DNA of 64,000 nucleotides from Pyrinomonadaceae bacterium (GTDB lineage Bacteria; Acidobacteriota; Blastocatellia; Pyrinomonadales; Pyrinomonadaceae). The first letter of the stretch is position 1. Each line of letters opens with the position of its first letter. The notes under the pieces were generated by a model. That model saw only the letters and a program-made list of their open reading frames with translations. It was not told where the DNA came from and ran no database searches. The position numbers and the translations under genes are program-made. The DNA lies in the NCBI GenBank assembly GCA_014380365.1, contig JACMJZ010000029.1:62001-126000 (forward strand), written 5' to 3'. This document shows positions 56,220 through 64,000 of this stretch, one piece after another.

Positions 56220-57050
56220 TTATTTCGTTCTTCGATCGCGCAGAATCATTCTCTGCGTTCGCTTATTACTTCTCGTCTTGTAACCGCGCGTCGGCTGTCC
56301 CCATGGCGTCACCGGATTGCGGCCGCCCGAAGTCTTACCTTCGCCACCACCGTGCGGATGGTCCACCGGATTCATCGCCACGCCGCGTACATGCGGGCGG
56401 ATGCCTTTCCAGCGAGACCTCCCGGCCTTACCGAGCGAAACGTTTTCGTGCTCGATGTTGCCGACCTGGCCGATCGTGGCCCTGCAAACCAATGGAACTC
56501 GTCGAACTTCACCCGACGGCATGCGCAGCTGAGCGTAGTCACCTTCCTTGGCGACCAACTGTGCGAACGCACCAGCCGAGCGCGCCATCTGTCCACCCTT
56601 GCCGGGGCGCAATTCAATATTGTGAATCTGCGTGCCGAGCGGAATATTAATTAGCGGCAGCGAATTGCCCGGGAGAATGTCAGCCTCAGGCCCGCTCATG
56701 ATCGTCTTGCCCACTTCCAGACCGCTCGCCGCGATGATGTATCGCTTCTCACCGTCGAGATAAGTAATCAAGGCGATGTGCGCCGAGCGATTCGGATCGT
56801 ATTCAATCTGCGTGATCCGGCCCGGCACGCCTTCCTTGTCGCGCTTGAAATCAACGATGCGATAAAAACGCTTGTGGCCACCGCCACGCCGTCTCACGGT
56901 GATGCGGCCATCGTTGTTGCGTCCCGAGATCCGCTTCTTCGGTTCCAGCAGCGACTTCTCAGGCACGGCGCCGGCAGTCAGCTCATCTCGGGTAAGATAA
57001 GTCTGGTAACGGCGCGCCGGAGATGTTGGTTTTAGCTTCTTAATTCCCAT
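56220..57050 (-). CDS. rplB: 50S ribosomal protein L2
   Basis: 276 residues. Seen: [38 protein letters not shown], and the catalytic-site loop [25 protein letters not shown]. Typical length. Confidence 0.98.
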   Translation of the reverse strand: MGIKKLKPTSPARRYQTYLTRDELTAGAVPEKSLLEPKKRISGRNNDGRITVRRRGGGHKRFYRIVDFKRDKEGVPGRITQIEYDPNRSAHIALITYLDGEKRYIIAASGLEVGKTIMSGPEADILPGNSLPLINIPLGTQIHNIELRPGKGGQMARSAGAFAQLVAKEGDYAQLRMPSGEVRRVPLVCRATIGQVGNIEHENVSLGKAGRSRWKGIRPHVRGVAMNPVDHPHGGGEGKTSGGRNPVTPWGQPTRGYKTRSNKRTQRMILRDRRTK

Positions 57051-57059
57051 AGCTTAAAA

Positions 57060-57145
57060 AGTTTCGAGTTTCAAGTTTCGGGTTTCAAGTTTTCATCGTC
57101 CCGAGTTTCTCTTAACTTGAAACTCGAAACTTGAAACTCGAAACT
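57060..57145. repeat. inverted repeat, GTTTCGAGTTTCAA words (rplW-rplB)
   Basis: Arms 57060-57091 and 57114-57145 match 31 of 32 as reverse complements. The right arm runs into rplW's stop codon (57144-57146). Confidence 0.95.
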
Positions 57146-57449
57146 AAATGCTTTCGCCGTAATCGACCGGCTTCTCGCCCTGCTTCAGCGTCACGTAAGC
57201 TTTCTTCCACGCCGGCTTGCGGCCTTCGTGGCGTCCGCGCCGCGCCATCTTGCCCATGAAATTGATCGTGCGCACCCGGTCAACTTTCACCTGAAAGATT
57301 GATTCGATGGCCGACTTGATTTCAGGCTTCGTCGCCCGCCGATCCACCCGGAAGGTCAACAACTGACCCGTATCCTGAGTCTCTTCCTTCGCAACCAAAG
57401 CCTTCTCGGTAATTACCGGCGACCTGATGATGTCCCAAACCGTTCTCAT
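57144..57449 (-). CDS. rplW: 50S ribosomal protein L23
   Basis: 101 residues. Seen: [62 protein letters not shown], as usual. Exit-tunnel protein that docks trigger factor and SRP. Its start overlaps rplD's stop by 4 nt. Confidence 0.98.
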   Translation of the reverse strand: MRTVWDIIRSPVITEKALVAKEETQDTGQLLTFRVDRRATKPEIKSAIESIFQVKVDRVRTINFMGKMARRGRHEGRKPAWKKAYVTLKQGEKPVDYGESI

Positions 57450-58285
57450 TTTTCGTCGCCTCCTTCCGAAACTTCAGCTTCGCTCTCTGCAGGTTCAGCA
57501 GCTTTCGTAACTTCTGCTTTTGGCTTACGCACTCGCTTTGGCTTCACCGGCGCTGTTTCTACTGAAGCTGCTTCCGCGGGATCCGCTTCTGCTGAAGCTG
57601 CTTCAACTTTTTCTTCAGCCGGCTCGCCATCAGAAACTTCGGTCGCGTCTGCGTCCTTCTTTGGTCCCAGTAACTGCTCGAGCTCCTTTACCGCCGCCTC
57701 AGAAATAATCAACTTCTCGTGATAGAGCAGGTCGTAGATATTCAACGCAAAGCTGTTAACCACTTTCGTGGTTCGCACGTTTCTCGTCGAAAGCATCAGG
57801 TTTTCGTTGTCCAGGGAATCAACGATGAGCGTTTTGCCCTCGTGGCCCAAACCCTTCAACGAGGCTACGAAATCTTTCGTCTTCGGCTTGTCGATCTGCC
57901 AGCCATCCACCAGAATCACGCGGCCTTCACGAACGCGCTCCGAAAGCGCCGAGCGCAAGGCGCCCTGGCGCATTTTCTTCGGCATGTTGTAGGACCAGTC
58001 TCGCGGCTGCGGTCCATGGACATTACCGCCGCCCTTCCAAAGTGGTGAACGAATCGAGGCGATGCGGGCGCGGCCGGTGCCCTTCTGCTTCCAGAGTTTG
58101 CGACCAGAACCGGAAACGTCGCCGCGCGTTTTGGTGGCCGATGTTCCCTGACGACCGTTGGCCATGTAATTTCTGACGGCCGCGTGAATCAGCGCCTCAT
58201 TGAAAGGCGCGTCAAATACGGCGTCAGACAATTCGACTTCGCCAACTTCTTCGTTCTTTAAGTTGCGCACCTTAACGGTAGGCAT
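57446..58285 (-). CDS. rplD: 50S ribosomal protein L4, extended
   Basis: 279 residues, about 70 more than usual. The core ([42 protein letters not shown]) is typical; a Glu/Ala/Lys-rich tail follows residue 205 or so. ATG 58285 is chosen because TTGGAG lies about 9 nt upstream. Confidence 0.97.
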   Translation of the reverse strand: MPTVKVRNLKNEEVGEVELSDAVFDAPFNEALIHAAVRNYMANGRQGTSATKTRGDVSGSGRKLWKQKGTGRARIASIRSPLWKGGGNVHGPQPRDWSYNMPKKMRQGALRSALSERVREGRVILVDGWQIDKPKTKDFVASLKGLGHEGKTLIVDSLDNENLMLSTRNVRTTKVVNSFALNIYDLLYHEKLIISEAAVKELEQLLGPKKDADATEVSDGEPAEEKVEAASAEADPAEAASVETAPVKPKRVRKPKAEVTKAAEPAESEAEVSEGGDEK

Positions 58286-58363
58286 ATTTTCAACTCCAAG
58301 CCGACCGAGGACCGGCAACCGCAGACCGCAGAGAAACTTCGGTCATCGGTCGTCCGTCTCCGG
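58286..58363. repeat. spacer element, GACCGAGGACCGG words (rplC-rplD)
   Basis: GACCGAGGACCGGCAACCGCAGACC faces GGTCATCGGTCGTCC; imperfect arms. Confidence 0.65.
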
Positions 58364-59023
58364 TCATTTTCTTCGCTGTCTGTCAGCCTTGCTGACAATC
58401 ACGACGCTTCCATTTGCTCCCGGAACGGCGCCCCGAATCATCAAGAGATTATTTTCCGTGTCGACCCGGGCAATCGTGAGCCCTTTGATCGTAATTCGCG
58501 CGTCGCCCATGTGACCCGAAGACCGCATGCCCTTGAAAACTCGCGACGGATAAGCCGACTGGCCAATCGAACCCGGCGCGCGCACGTTCATCGAACCATG
58601 CGATTCCGGTCCGCGACTAAAATGGTGACGCTTGACGGTGCCGGCGAACCCGCGACCTTTCGACTTGCCCACCACATGGACTACGTCGCCTTCGGCAAAC
58701 TGATCCACCAGGATCTTGTCGCCCACATTCGTCTCGCTGGAGGATTCCTCCAAACGAAACTCCTTGAGAATGCGCGTGGGCGGCACACCGCCGCCGGTCT
58801 TCTCAAAATGGCCGCGCATCGGCTTGGTGACGTTTTTCAACTTGGGTGGCCGCTCATCAACAAGTCCGACCTGCACTGCGTCGTACCCATCTGCTCCGGC
58901 GGCAGACTTCTTTTGCACCACGACGCACGGCCCAGCCTTGATGACGGTCACCGGCGTAACTCTGCCGTCTGCCGCGAAAAGCTGCGTCATACCGATTTTT
59001 CTTCCGATGATTCCGTTAATCAT
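58364..59023 (-). CDS. rplC: 50S ribosomal protein L3
   Basis: 219 residues. Seen: [57 protein letters not shown], and GRVFKGM-type end. ATG 59023 fits the family start; 59062 would enter the spacer. Confidence 0.97.
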   Translation of the reverse strand: MINGIIGRKIGMTQLFAADGRVTPVTVIKAGPCVVVQKKSAAGADGYDAVQVGLVDERPPKLKNVTKPMRGHFEKTGGGVPPTRILKEFRLEESSSETNVGDKILVDQFAEGDVVHVVGKSKGRGFAGTVKRHHFSRGPESHGSMNVRAPGSIGQSAYPSRVFKGMRSSGHMGDARITIKGLTIARVDTENNLLMIRGAVPGANGSVVIVSKADRQRRK

Positions 59024-59071
59024 TGGTTCAATTCCAATCTCAAATCGCTGAATGCCACTCAAGGAGTTTAG

Positions 59072-59133
59072 AGTCCAACCTTCAGGTTGTGCTTTTCCGC
59101 TGCAAGCTAAAGCTTGTCCTCTGAACTGCTGGC
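59072..59133. repeat. spacer element, CAAGCTAAAGCTTG words (rpsJ-rplC)
   Basis: CCAACCTTCAGGTTG and CAAGCTAAAGCTTG are two small palindromes of the same make as the arms at 52259-52326. Confidence 0.75.
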
Positions 59134-59454
59134 CTATTGTCTGCCGAAAGCCTTAATTTCCACGTCAACGCCGGCCGGAAGATCCAGCTTCATCAGCGCA
59201 TCTACGGTCTGCGGCGTGGGATCCAGAATGTCCATCAGACGCTTGTGCGTTCTGATTTCAAACTGCTCCCGCGACTTCTTGTCGACGTGGGGCGAACGCA
59301 GCACCGTCCACTTATTCTTTACCGTCGGCAGAGGTATTGGCCCAGCCACGCGCGCGCCAGTCCGCTTCGCAGTCTCCACAATCTCCGCAGTCGACTGATC
59401 CAGAACGCGGTGATCGTAAGCCTTCAATCTGATTCGAATTTTTTCGTTCAGCAT
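59134..59454 (-). CDS. rpsJ: 30S ribosomal protein S10
   Basis: 106 residues. Seen: [53 protein letters not shown]. First gene of the S10 series; also the NusE transcription factor. Confidence 0.98.
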   Translation of the reverse strand: MLNEKIRIRLKAYDHRVLDQSTAEIVETAKRTGARVAGPIPLPTVKNKWTVLRSPHVDKKSREQFEIRTHKRLMDILDPTPQTVDALMKLDLPAGVDVEIKAFGRQ

Positions 59455-59519
59455 AGATTTGTCCGTAGTTCGTTGTTCGTAGTCAGTCGGTTTTTCCTGC
59501 CGACTGCTCCTGCCGACTG
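59455..59519. repeat. spacer element, GTAGTTCGTTGTTC words (tuf-rpsJ)
   Basis: GTAGTCAGTCGG faces CCGACTGCTCCTGCCGACTG; reaches tuf's stop codon. Short and imperfect. Confidence 0.65.
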
Positions 59520-60707
<1,188 letters not shown>

Positions 60708-60783
60708 TCTTAATCGCCTCTTTAATGAATAATTGCACTACTTTGCAGGCCTCGCTGATTCTGTCGGCGCGAGCCGCAATAAA

Positions 60784-60858
60784 TGGAGCCCGCGATGAGA
60801 TTTGAACTCATGACCTCCTCCTTACCAAGGAGGCGCTCTACCCCTGAGCTACGCGGGC
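60784..60858 (-). tRNA. tRNA-Thr (GGT)
   Basis: Full cloverleaf on the minus strand: acceptor GCCCGCG, anticodon loop TTGGTAA, T-arm ATGAG-TTCAAAT-CTCAT, CCA coded. Fourth of the cluster, next to tuf. Confidence 0.97.
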
Positions 60859-60859
60859 G

Positions 60860-60945
60860 CAGCCAAGGATGAGGGATGAAGGCTGAGGGATGAATAAAAC
60901 CTCACTGCACTTCATCTTCATCCTTCCTACTTCATCCTTTTCAAA
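60860..60945. repeat. spacer element, GGATGAA words (tRNA-Gly to tRNA-Thr)
   Basis: GGATGAGGGATGAAGGC faces CTTCATCTTCATCC. Same make as 50844-50934, here between two tRNAs. Confidence 0.8.
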
Positions 60946-60947
60946 CC

Positions 60948-61023
60948 TGGAGCGGGCGACGAGATTCGAACTCGCGACCCTCAGCTTGGAAGGCTGATGC
61001 TCTACCAACTGAGCTACACCCGC
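60948..61023 (-). tRNA. tRNA-Gly (TCC)
   Basis: Full cloverleaf: acceptor GCGGGTG/CGCCCGC, anticodon loop CTTCCAA, T-loop TTCGAAT, CCA coded. Confidence 0.97.
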
Positions 61024-61120
61024 CCACGAAAATTTCGAATTGCGGATTTCGGATTGCAATGAGCCAGTTGTTGCCGTCTTTTCAATCCCAAATCCGCATT
61101 CCGAAATCCGAAATTCCTTT
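61024..61120. repeat. spacer element, TTTCGGATTG words (tRNA-Tyr to tRNA-Gly)
   Basis: AATTTCGAATTGCGGATTTC faces AATCCGCATTCCGAAATCC; arms pair well. Third type of spacer element in the tRNA cluster. Confidence 0.8.
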
Positions 61121-61208
61121 TGGTGCAGGGGGCAGGATTTGAACCTGCGTAGGGCGTTAGCCCGCCGGGTTTACAGCCCGGTGCCATTAACCACTCGACC
61201 ACCCCTGC
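61121..61208 (-). tRNA. tRNA-Tyr (GTA)
   Basis: A long tRNA with a large variable arm (GGGCTAACGCCC), anticodon loop CTGTAAA, acceptor GCAGGGG/CCCCTGC, CCA coded. Confidence 0.97.
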
Positions 61209-61228
61209 ATTTCTTGCCAAGTGCTTAG

Positions 61229-61304
61229 TGGAGCCGGCGAAGGGACTTGAACCCCCGACCCTCTGATTACAAATCAGATGCTCTACCAACTGAGCTACGC
61301 CGGC
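61229..61304 (-). tRNA. tRNA-Thr (TGT)
   Basis: Full cloverleaf: acceptor GCCGGCG/CGCCGGC, anticodon loop TTTGTAA, T-loop TTCAAGT, CCA coded. First of the cluster. Confidence 0.97.
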
Positions 61305-61344
61305 CCGCTACAGACAACAAATAGCGCATTCCGACAAAATGCGG

Positions 61345-61373
61345 ATATTACCAACCCGTATACGAAAACGCAA
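61345..61373 (-). promoter_or_regulatory. sigma-70-type promoter for the tRNA-tuf cluster
   Basis: On the minus strand TTGCGT (61368-61373), 17-nt spacer, TAATAT (61345-61350), then a GC-rich CCGC stretch as in stringently controlled tRNA promoters. It is 41 nt ahead of tRNA-Thr(TGT). Confidence 0.55.
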
Positions 61374-61537
61374 GTCGCAGTGGAAATTGCAGATACCTCA
61401 GCACCTTCCACTGTTCACTCAAGCGCGGAGTCGGATGAATCTGAGTTTCTTTGGTTGTGCGCCAGCCAGGATTGAGTATCGGTGAAACGTCTTCGAACTG
61501 CAAACGCGGCGGAAGGAAACGTAGCAGTTTGTCTTCT

Positions 61538-61643
61538 TCTCTGTGCGTCCTCTGTGTCCTCTGTGCCTCTGTGGTGAGTCTTTATTCCGATTATTCACCA
61601 CCGAGACACAGTGGACACAGAGGACACAGAGGACGCACAGAGA
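61538..61643. repeat. inverted repeat of CACAGAGG-type words
   Basis: Arms about 61538-61577 and 61595-61643 consist of CCTCTGTG and CACAGAGG words. It lies between the tRNA cluster promoter and pgsA's 3' end; the remaining part of 61374-61690 holds nothing I can name. Confidence 0.85.
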
Positions 61644-61690
61644 AAACCGGCAGTCAGGAGCGATCGAGCCTGGGCTGTCGCAGATTTAAG

Positions 61691-62461
61691 CTAATCGCGC
61701 ACGGCTGGAATCTCCGGCGAGTTGGAAACAAAGCCCTCCCGGTTCGCGAGGACCGACCGATAAAACGACGTGAAGTAACCGTACATGGAAAGACACGCCG
61801 AGATAACCACTAACCAGAGCATCGCTCGCCCGGCAGTGTAAAGCAGAACCTGCCAGTCGCTTGCCGTGGTAGCGCCTGCGCCAAGAAGATGATGCCCGGC
61901 GGCCCTAAGTTCAGGCACTGTCCAAAACTTAATCGCCGGGAACGGCAAACCAAAGTTTGCTACCGGCGGTTTGCCGCCAACGCTTGAGACAATGAGCAGC
62001 GCCACGGTCAACACCTGCAGCATCATCTTAAACTTCCCCATCTTCGACGCAGCAATCACGACCCCGTCAGTCGCCGCTATTGAACGCAATCCTGTCACCG
62101 CAAACTCGCGGCCAATAATGATCACCACGGCCCACGCCGGCGCTAATTGGTTTTCTACAAGTGAAATCAAGGCGGCGGAAATCAGCAGTTTGTCTGCAAT
62201 TGGATCGAGGAGTTGGCCCAGGCGCGTCACCTGTCCGCGGCTGCGTGCGAAGTGTCCATCAAGATAATCAGTGAGCGCAGCCCCGAGAAAAAGTGCAACG
62301 CCGAAAATGTGGCGCGGCAGTCCAAACCAGTCTTCGGAAAACGGCGTGAGCAGAACCACCACGAGAAGCGGAACGATGAAGATACGCAGCAGCGTTAAAG
62401 CATTCGGAAGGTTCAATGTTGGCACCGCCTCAGAGCAACCCGGAGCGCAGAGTTCTGTCAA
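61691..62461 (-). CDS. pgsA: CDP-diacylglycerol-glycerol-3-phosphate 3-phosphatidyltransferase
   Basis: 256 residues, an inner-membrane enzyme of phosphatidylglycerol synthesis. The CDP-alcohol phosphotransferase motif is complete: DYLDGHFARSRG then LGQLLDPIADK. The start (NLPNALTLLRIFIVP) fits PgsA. Between the last two membrane segments there are about 50 extra residues. The first codon here is TTG 62461; GTG 62425 is a possible start as well. No strong ribosome binding site. Confidence 0.9.
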   Translation of the reverse strand: MTELCAPGCSEAVPTLNLPNALTLLRIFIVPLLVVVLLTPFSEDWFGLPRHIFGVALFLGAALTDYLDGHFARSRGQVTRLGQLLDPIADKLLISAALISLVENQLAPAWAVVIIIGREFAVTGLRSIAATDGVVIAASKMGKFKMMLQVLTVALLIVSSVGGKPPVANFGLPFPAIKFWTVPELRAAGHHLLGAGATTASDWQVLLYTAGRAMLWLVVISACLSMYGYFTSFYRSVLANREGFVSNSPEIPAVRD

Positions 62462-62591
62462 TCAGAAGCTGAGCGCGTAAACATCGCGGGCTCGAAGTCT
62501 AGGAGTTGCCTTCAATTAGGTCAAGACACTCTGTTGCTTTTGTGCTTTTGTGCCCTCGGTTCTTTGTGGCGGTGATTCTGCCATCTCATCC

Positions 62592-62645
62592 GCCACGAAA
62601 CCTCACGAACGAACACGAAGCCTTTGTTTGTGAGATTTCGTGGAT
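62592..62645. repeat. inverted repeat, CACGAAAC/CACGAAG type
   Basis: Imperfect arms about 62592-62612 and 62621-62645, relatives of 10871-10934. The spacer 62462-62745 separates two divergent genes. Confidence 0.7.
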
Positions 62646-62745
62646 ATTCCTTACGGTTTGCCCATCGTATTTCGCTGGGTTAAGATAACTGGTTCGCTAC
62701 TCTCCCATATTCGCTTCTGTAGCGCTCTATTTCGTTTTTTGCCCC

Positions 62746-64000
62746 ATGACCATTGATCGCATTACAGTTCGTGGTGCTCGCCAGCATAATCTCAAGGACA
62801 TCAACGTCGAGATACCGCGTGAGCGTTTTACCGTAATCACCGGCCTCTCAGGCTCAGGAAAATCCTCCCTTGCATTTGACACCATTTATGCCGAGGGCCA
62901 GCGACGTTACGTTGAGTCCCTGTCCGCATATGCCCGCCAGTTCTTGGATCAACTTGAAAAGCCAGACGTCGATTCTATTGACGGTCTGTCACCGGCAATC
63001 TCGATTGAACAAAAAACTGTCTCGCGCAGCCCGCGTTCAACCGTCGGCACTGTGACAGAAATCTACGACTACATGCGCCTGCTTTTCTCCTCAATCGGGC
63101 AGCCGCACTGTCACGTTTGCGGTGCGGCAATCACTCGCCAAAGCGTCGATCAAATCGTGCAGAATGTGCTCGGCCTGCCTGAAGGCGAGCGGGTAATGAT
63201 CCTGGCGCCGATAGTGCGCGGACGAAAAGGCGAATTCAAGAGTGAACTCGAGAAACTCGCGAAGGACGGATTCCTGCGCGCCCGCGTAGACGGTGAACTC
63301 CTGTCGCTCGACGAGGAGATTCGGCTCGACAAGCGTCGCAATCACACCATCGAAGCCGTCGTCGATCGACTCTTAATTAAGCCCGGGATCAACGAGCGCC
63401 TGGCGGAGTCGGTTCGCACTGCGCTCAAATTAACTAACGGCGCCGTGCTCGTCTCGATAGTTGATGGCGAAGAGAAGCTGTATTCGGAAAAAATGGCGTG
63501 CGTTATTTGCGGCATCAACGTCCCGCCGCTTGAGCCGCGTTCGTTTTCTTTCAACTCAGCTTACGGCGCCTGCAAGCGTTGTCATGGACTCGGGACAGTG
63601 CTCGAGGTCAATCCGGCCAAACTTATTCCTGATGCAACCATCGCGGCCGACAAACTCGAATTTATGGGGCCGGCGGACAAACAGGGATCGGCATATCTGA
63701 GAAGCGCTCTGCTCGCTGTTATCAAACACTTCAATGCCAACGCGAAGCTTCCGTTCGCAGAGCTATCAAAGGAAGTCGCCGATGGGTTCTTCCACGGCGT
63801 AAGCGGTCAGATCGCTTTTCGCCAGGGTCTTTACTCCTATCAGAGTCCGTGGAAGGGCGCGCTGCTTTGGCTTCGTGATCGGCTTAATGAAGCGCCGACC
63901 GAAAAAGCCAGCGCGGCTTTGGGAGAACTGGTTTCCCCCACGCGCTGTCCGGATTGCAAGGGGAAACGCCTGCGGTCTGATTCGCTCTCAGTGCGCCTGG
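62746..64000 (+). CDS. uvrA: excinuclease ABC subunit A (3' partial)
   Basis: 418 codons up to the window's edge. Seen: the UvrA start ([14 protein letters not shown]), Walker [34 protein letters not shown], and the zinc module starting with CVICG and closing with [10 protein letters not shown]. It finds DNA damage for nucleotide excision repair. The rest of the first ATPase half and the second half lie outside. Confidence 0.97.
   Translation, partial: MTIDRITVRGARQHNLKDINVEIPRERFTVITGLSGSGKSSLAFDTIYAEGQRRYVESLSAYARQFLDQLEKPDVDSIDGLSPAISIEQKTVSRSPRSTVGTVTEIYDYMRLLFSSIGQPHCHVCGAAITRQSVDQIVQNVLGLPEGERVMILAPIVRGRKGEFKSELEKLAKDGFLRARVDGELLSLDEEIRLDKRRNHTIEAVVDRLLIKPGINERLAESVRTALKLTNGAVLVSIVDGEEKLYSEKMACVICGINVPPLEPRSFSFNSAYGACKRCHGLGTVLEVNPAKLIPDATIAADKLEFMGPADKQGSAYLRSALLAVIKHFNANAKLPFAELSKEVADGFFHGVSGQIAFRQGLYSYQSPWKGALLWLRDRLNEAPTEKASAALGELVSPTRCPDCKGKRLRSDSLSVRL

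Overview
The window looks like a chromosome segment of a free-living, Gram-negative, didermic bacterium. The best guess is an Acidobacteriota member of the Blastocatellia / Pyrinomonadaceae type. This rests on style rather than on a marker tree: moderately high GC, large secreted metallopeptidases ending in Calx-beta plus DUF4214 modules behind Pro-Thr linkers, a POTRA outer-membrane protein, and many short self-complementary intergenic repeats. No rRNA, prophage, CRISPR array or transposase gene was found.

Layout. 1-6.6 kb: the end of a POTRA/BamA-like protein, a YheT-type hydrolase, a two-gene unit (membrane protein plus N-acetylmuramoyl-alanine amidase), a degenerate 21-bp tandem repeat beside an internally duplicated unknown protein, and a small secreted protein. 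6.8-10.6 kb: smc. 11-21.5 kb: two giant secreted zinc peptidases (M4 and M36) that share one C-terminal cassette. 22-26 kb: a translationally coupled pair of GT-C-like membrane proteins. 26.3-33.8 kb: housekeeping and small genes on both strands (ychF, rarA, a methyltransferase, tatA, HNH nuclease, proline iminopeptidase, comF-like).

33.9-61.3 kb is one long minus-strand block, read from high to low coordinates: four tRNAs (Thr-TGT, Tyr-GTA, Gly-TCC, Thr-GGT), tuf, the complete S10-spc-alpha ribosomal protein series with secY, adk, map and rpoA, then accB-accC, rplU-rpmA-obg-nadD-rsfS, a sigma-54-type regulator, rlmH and a DksA/TraR-like protein. infA, expected between map and rpmJ, survives only as a 26-codon stump. 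The window closes with pgsA and the 5' part of uvrA.

The strongest unexplained signal is structural. At least seventeen spacers inside the ribosomal protein block hold a different 45-115 nt self-complementary element built from 5-15 nt words. Most begin at or within a few bases of the upstream gene's stop codon. Elements of the same build sit between tRNAs, in other operons, beside rarA and pip stop codons, and once in frame inside a membrane-protein gene. No mobile enzyme that could explain them is encoded here.
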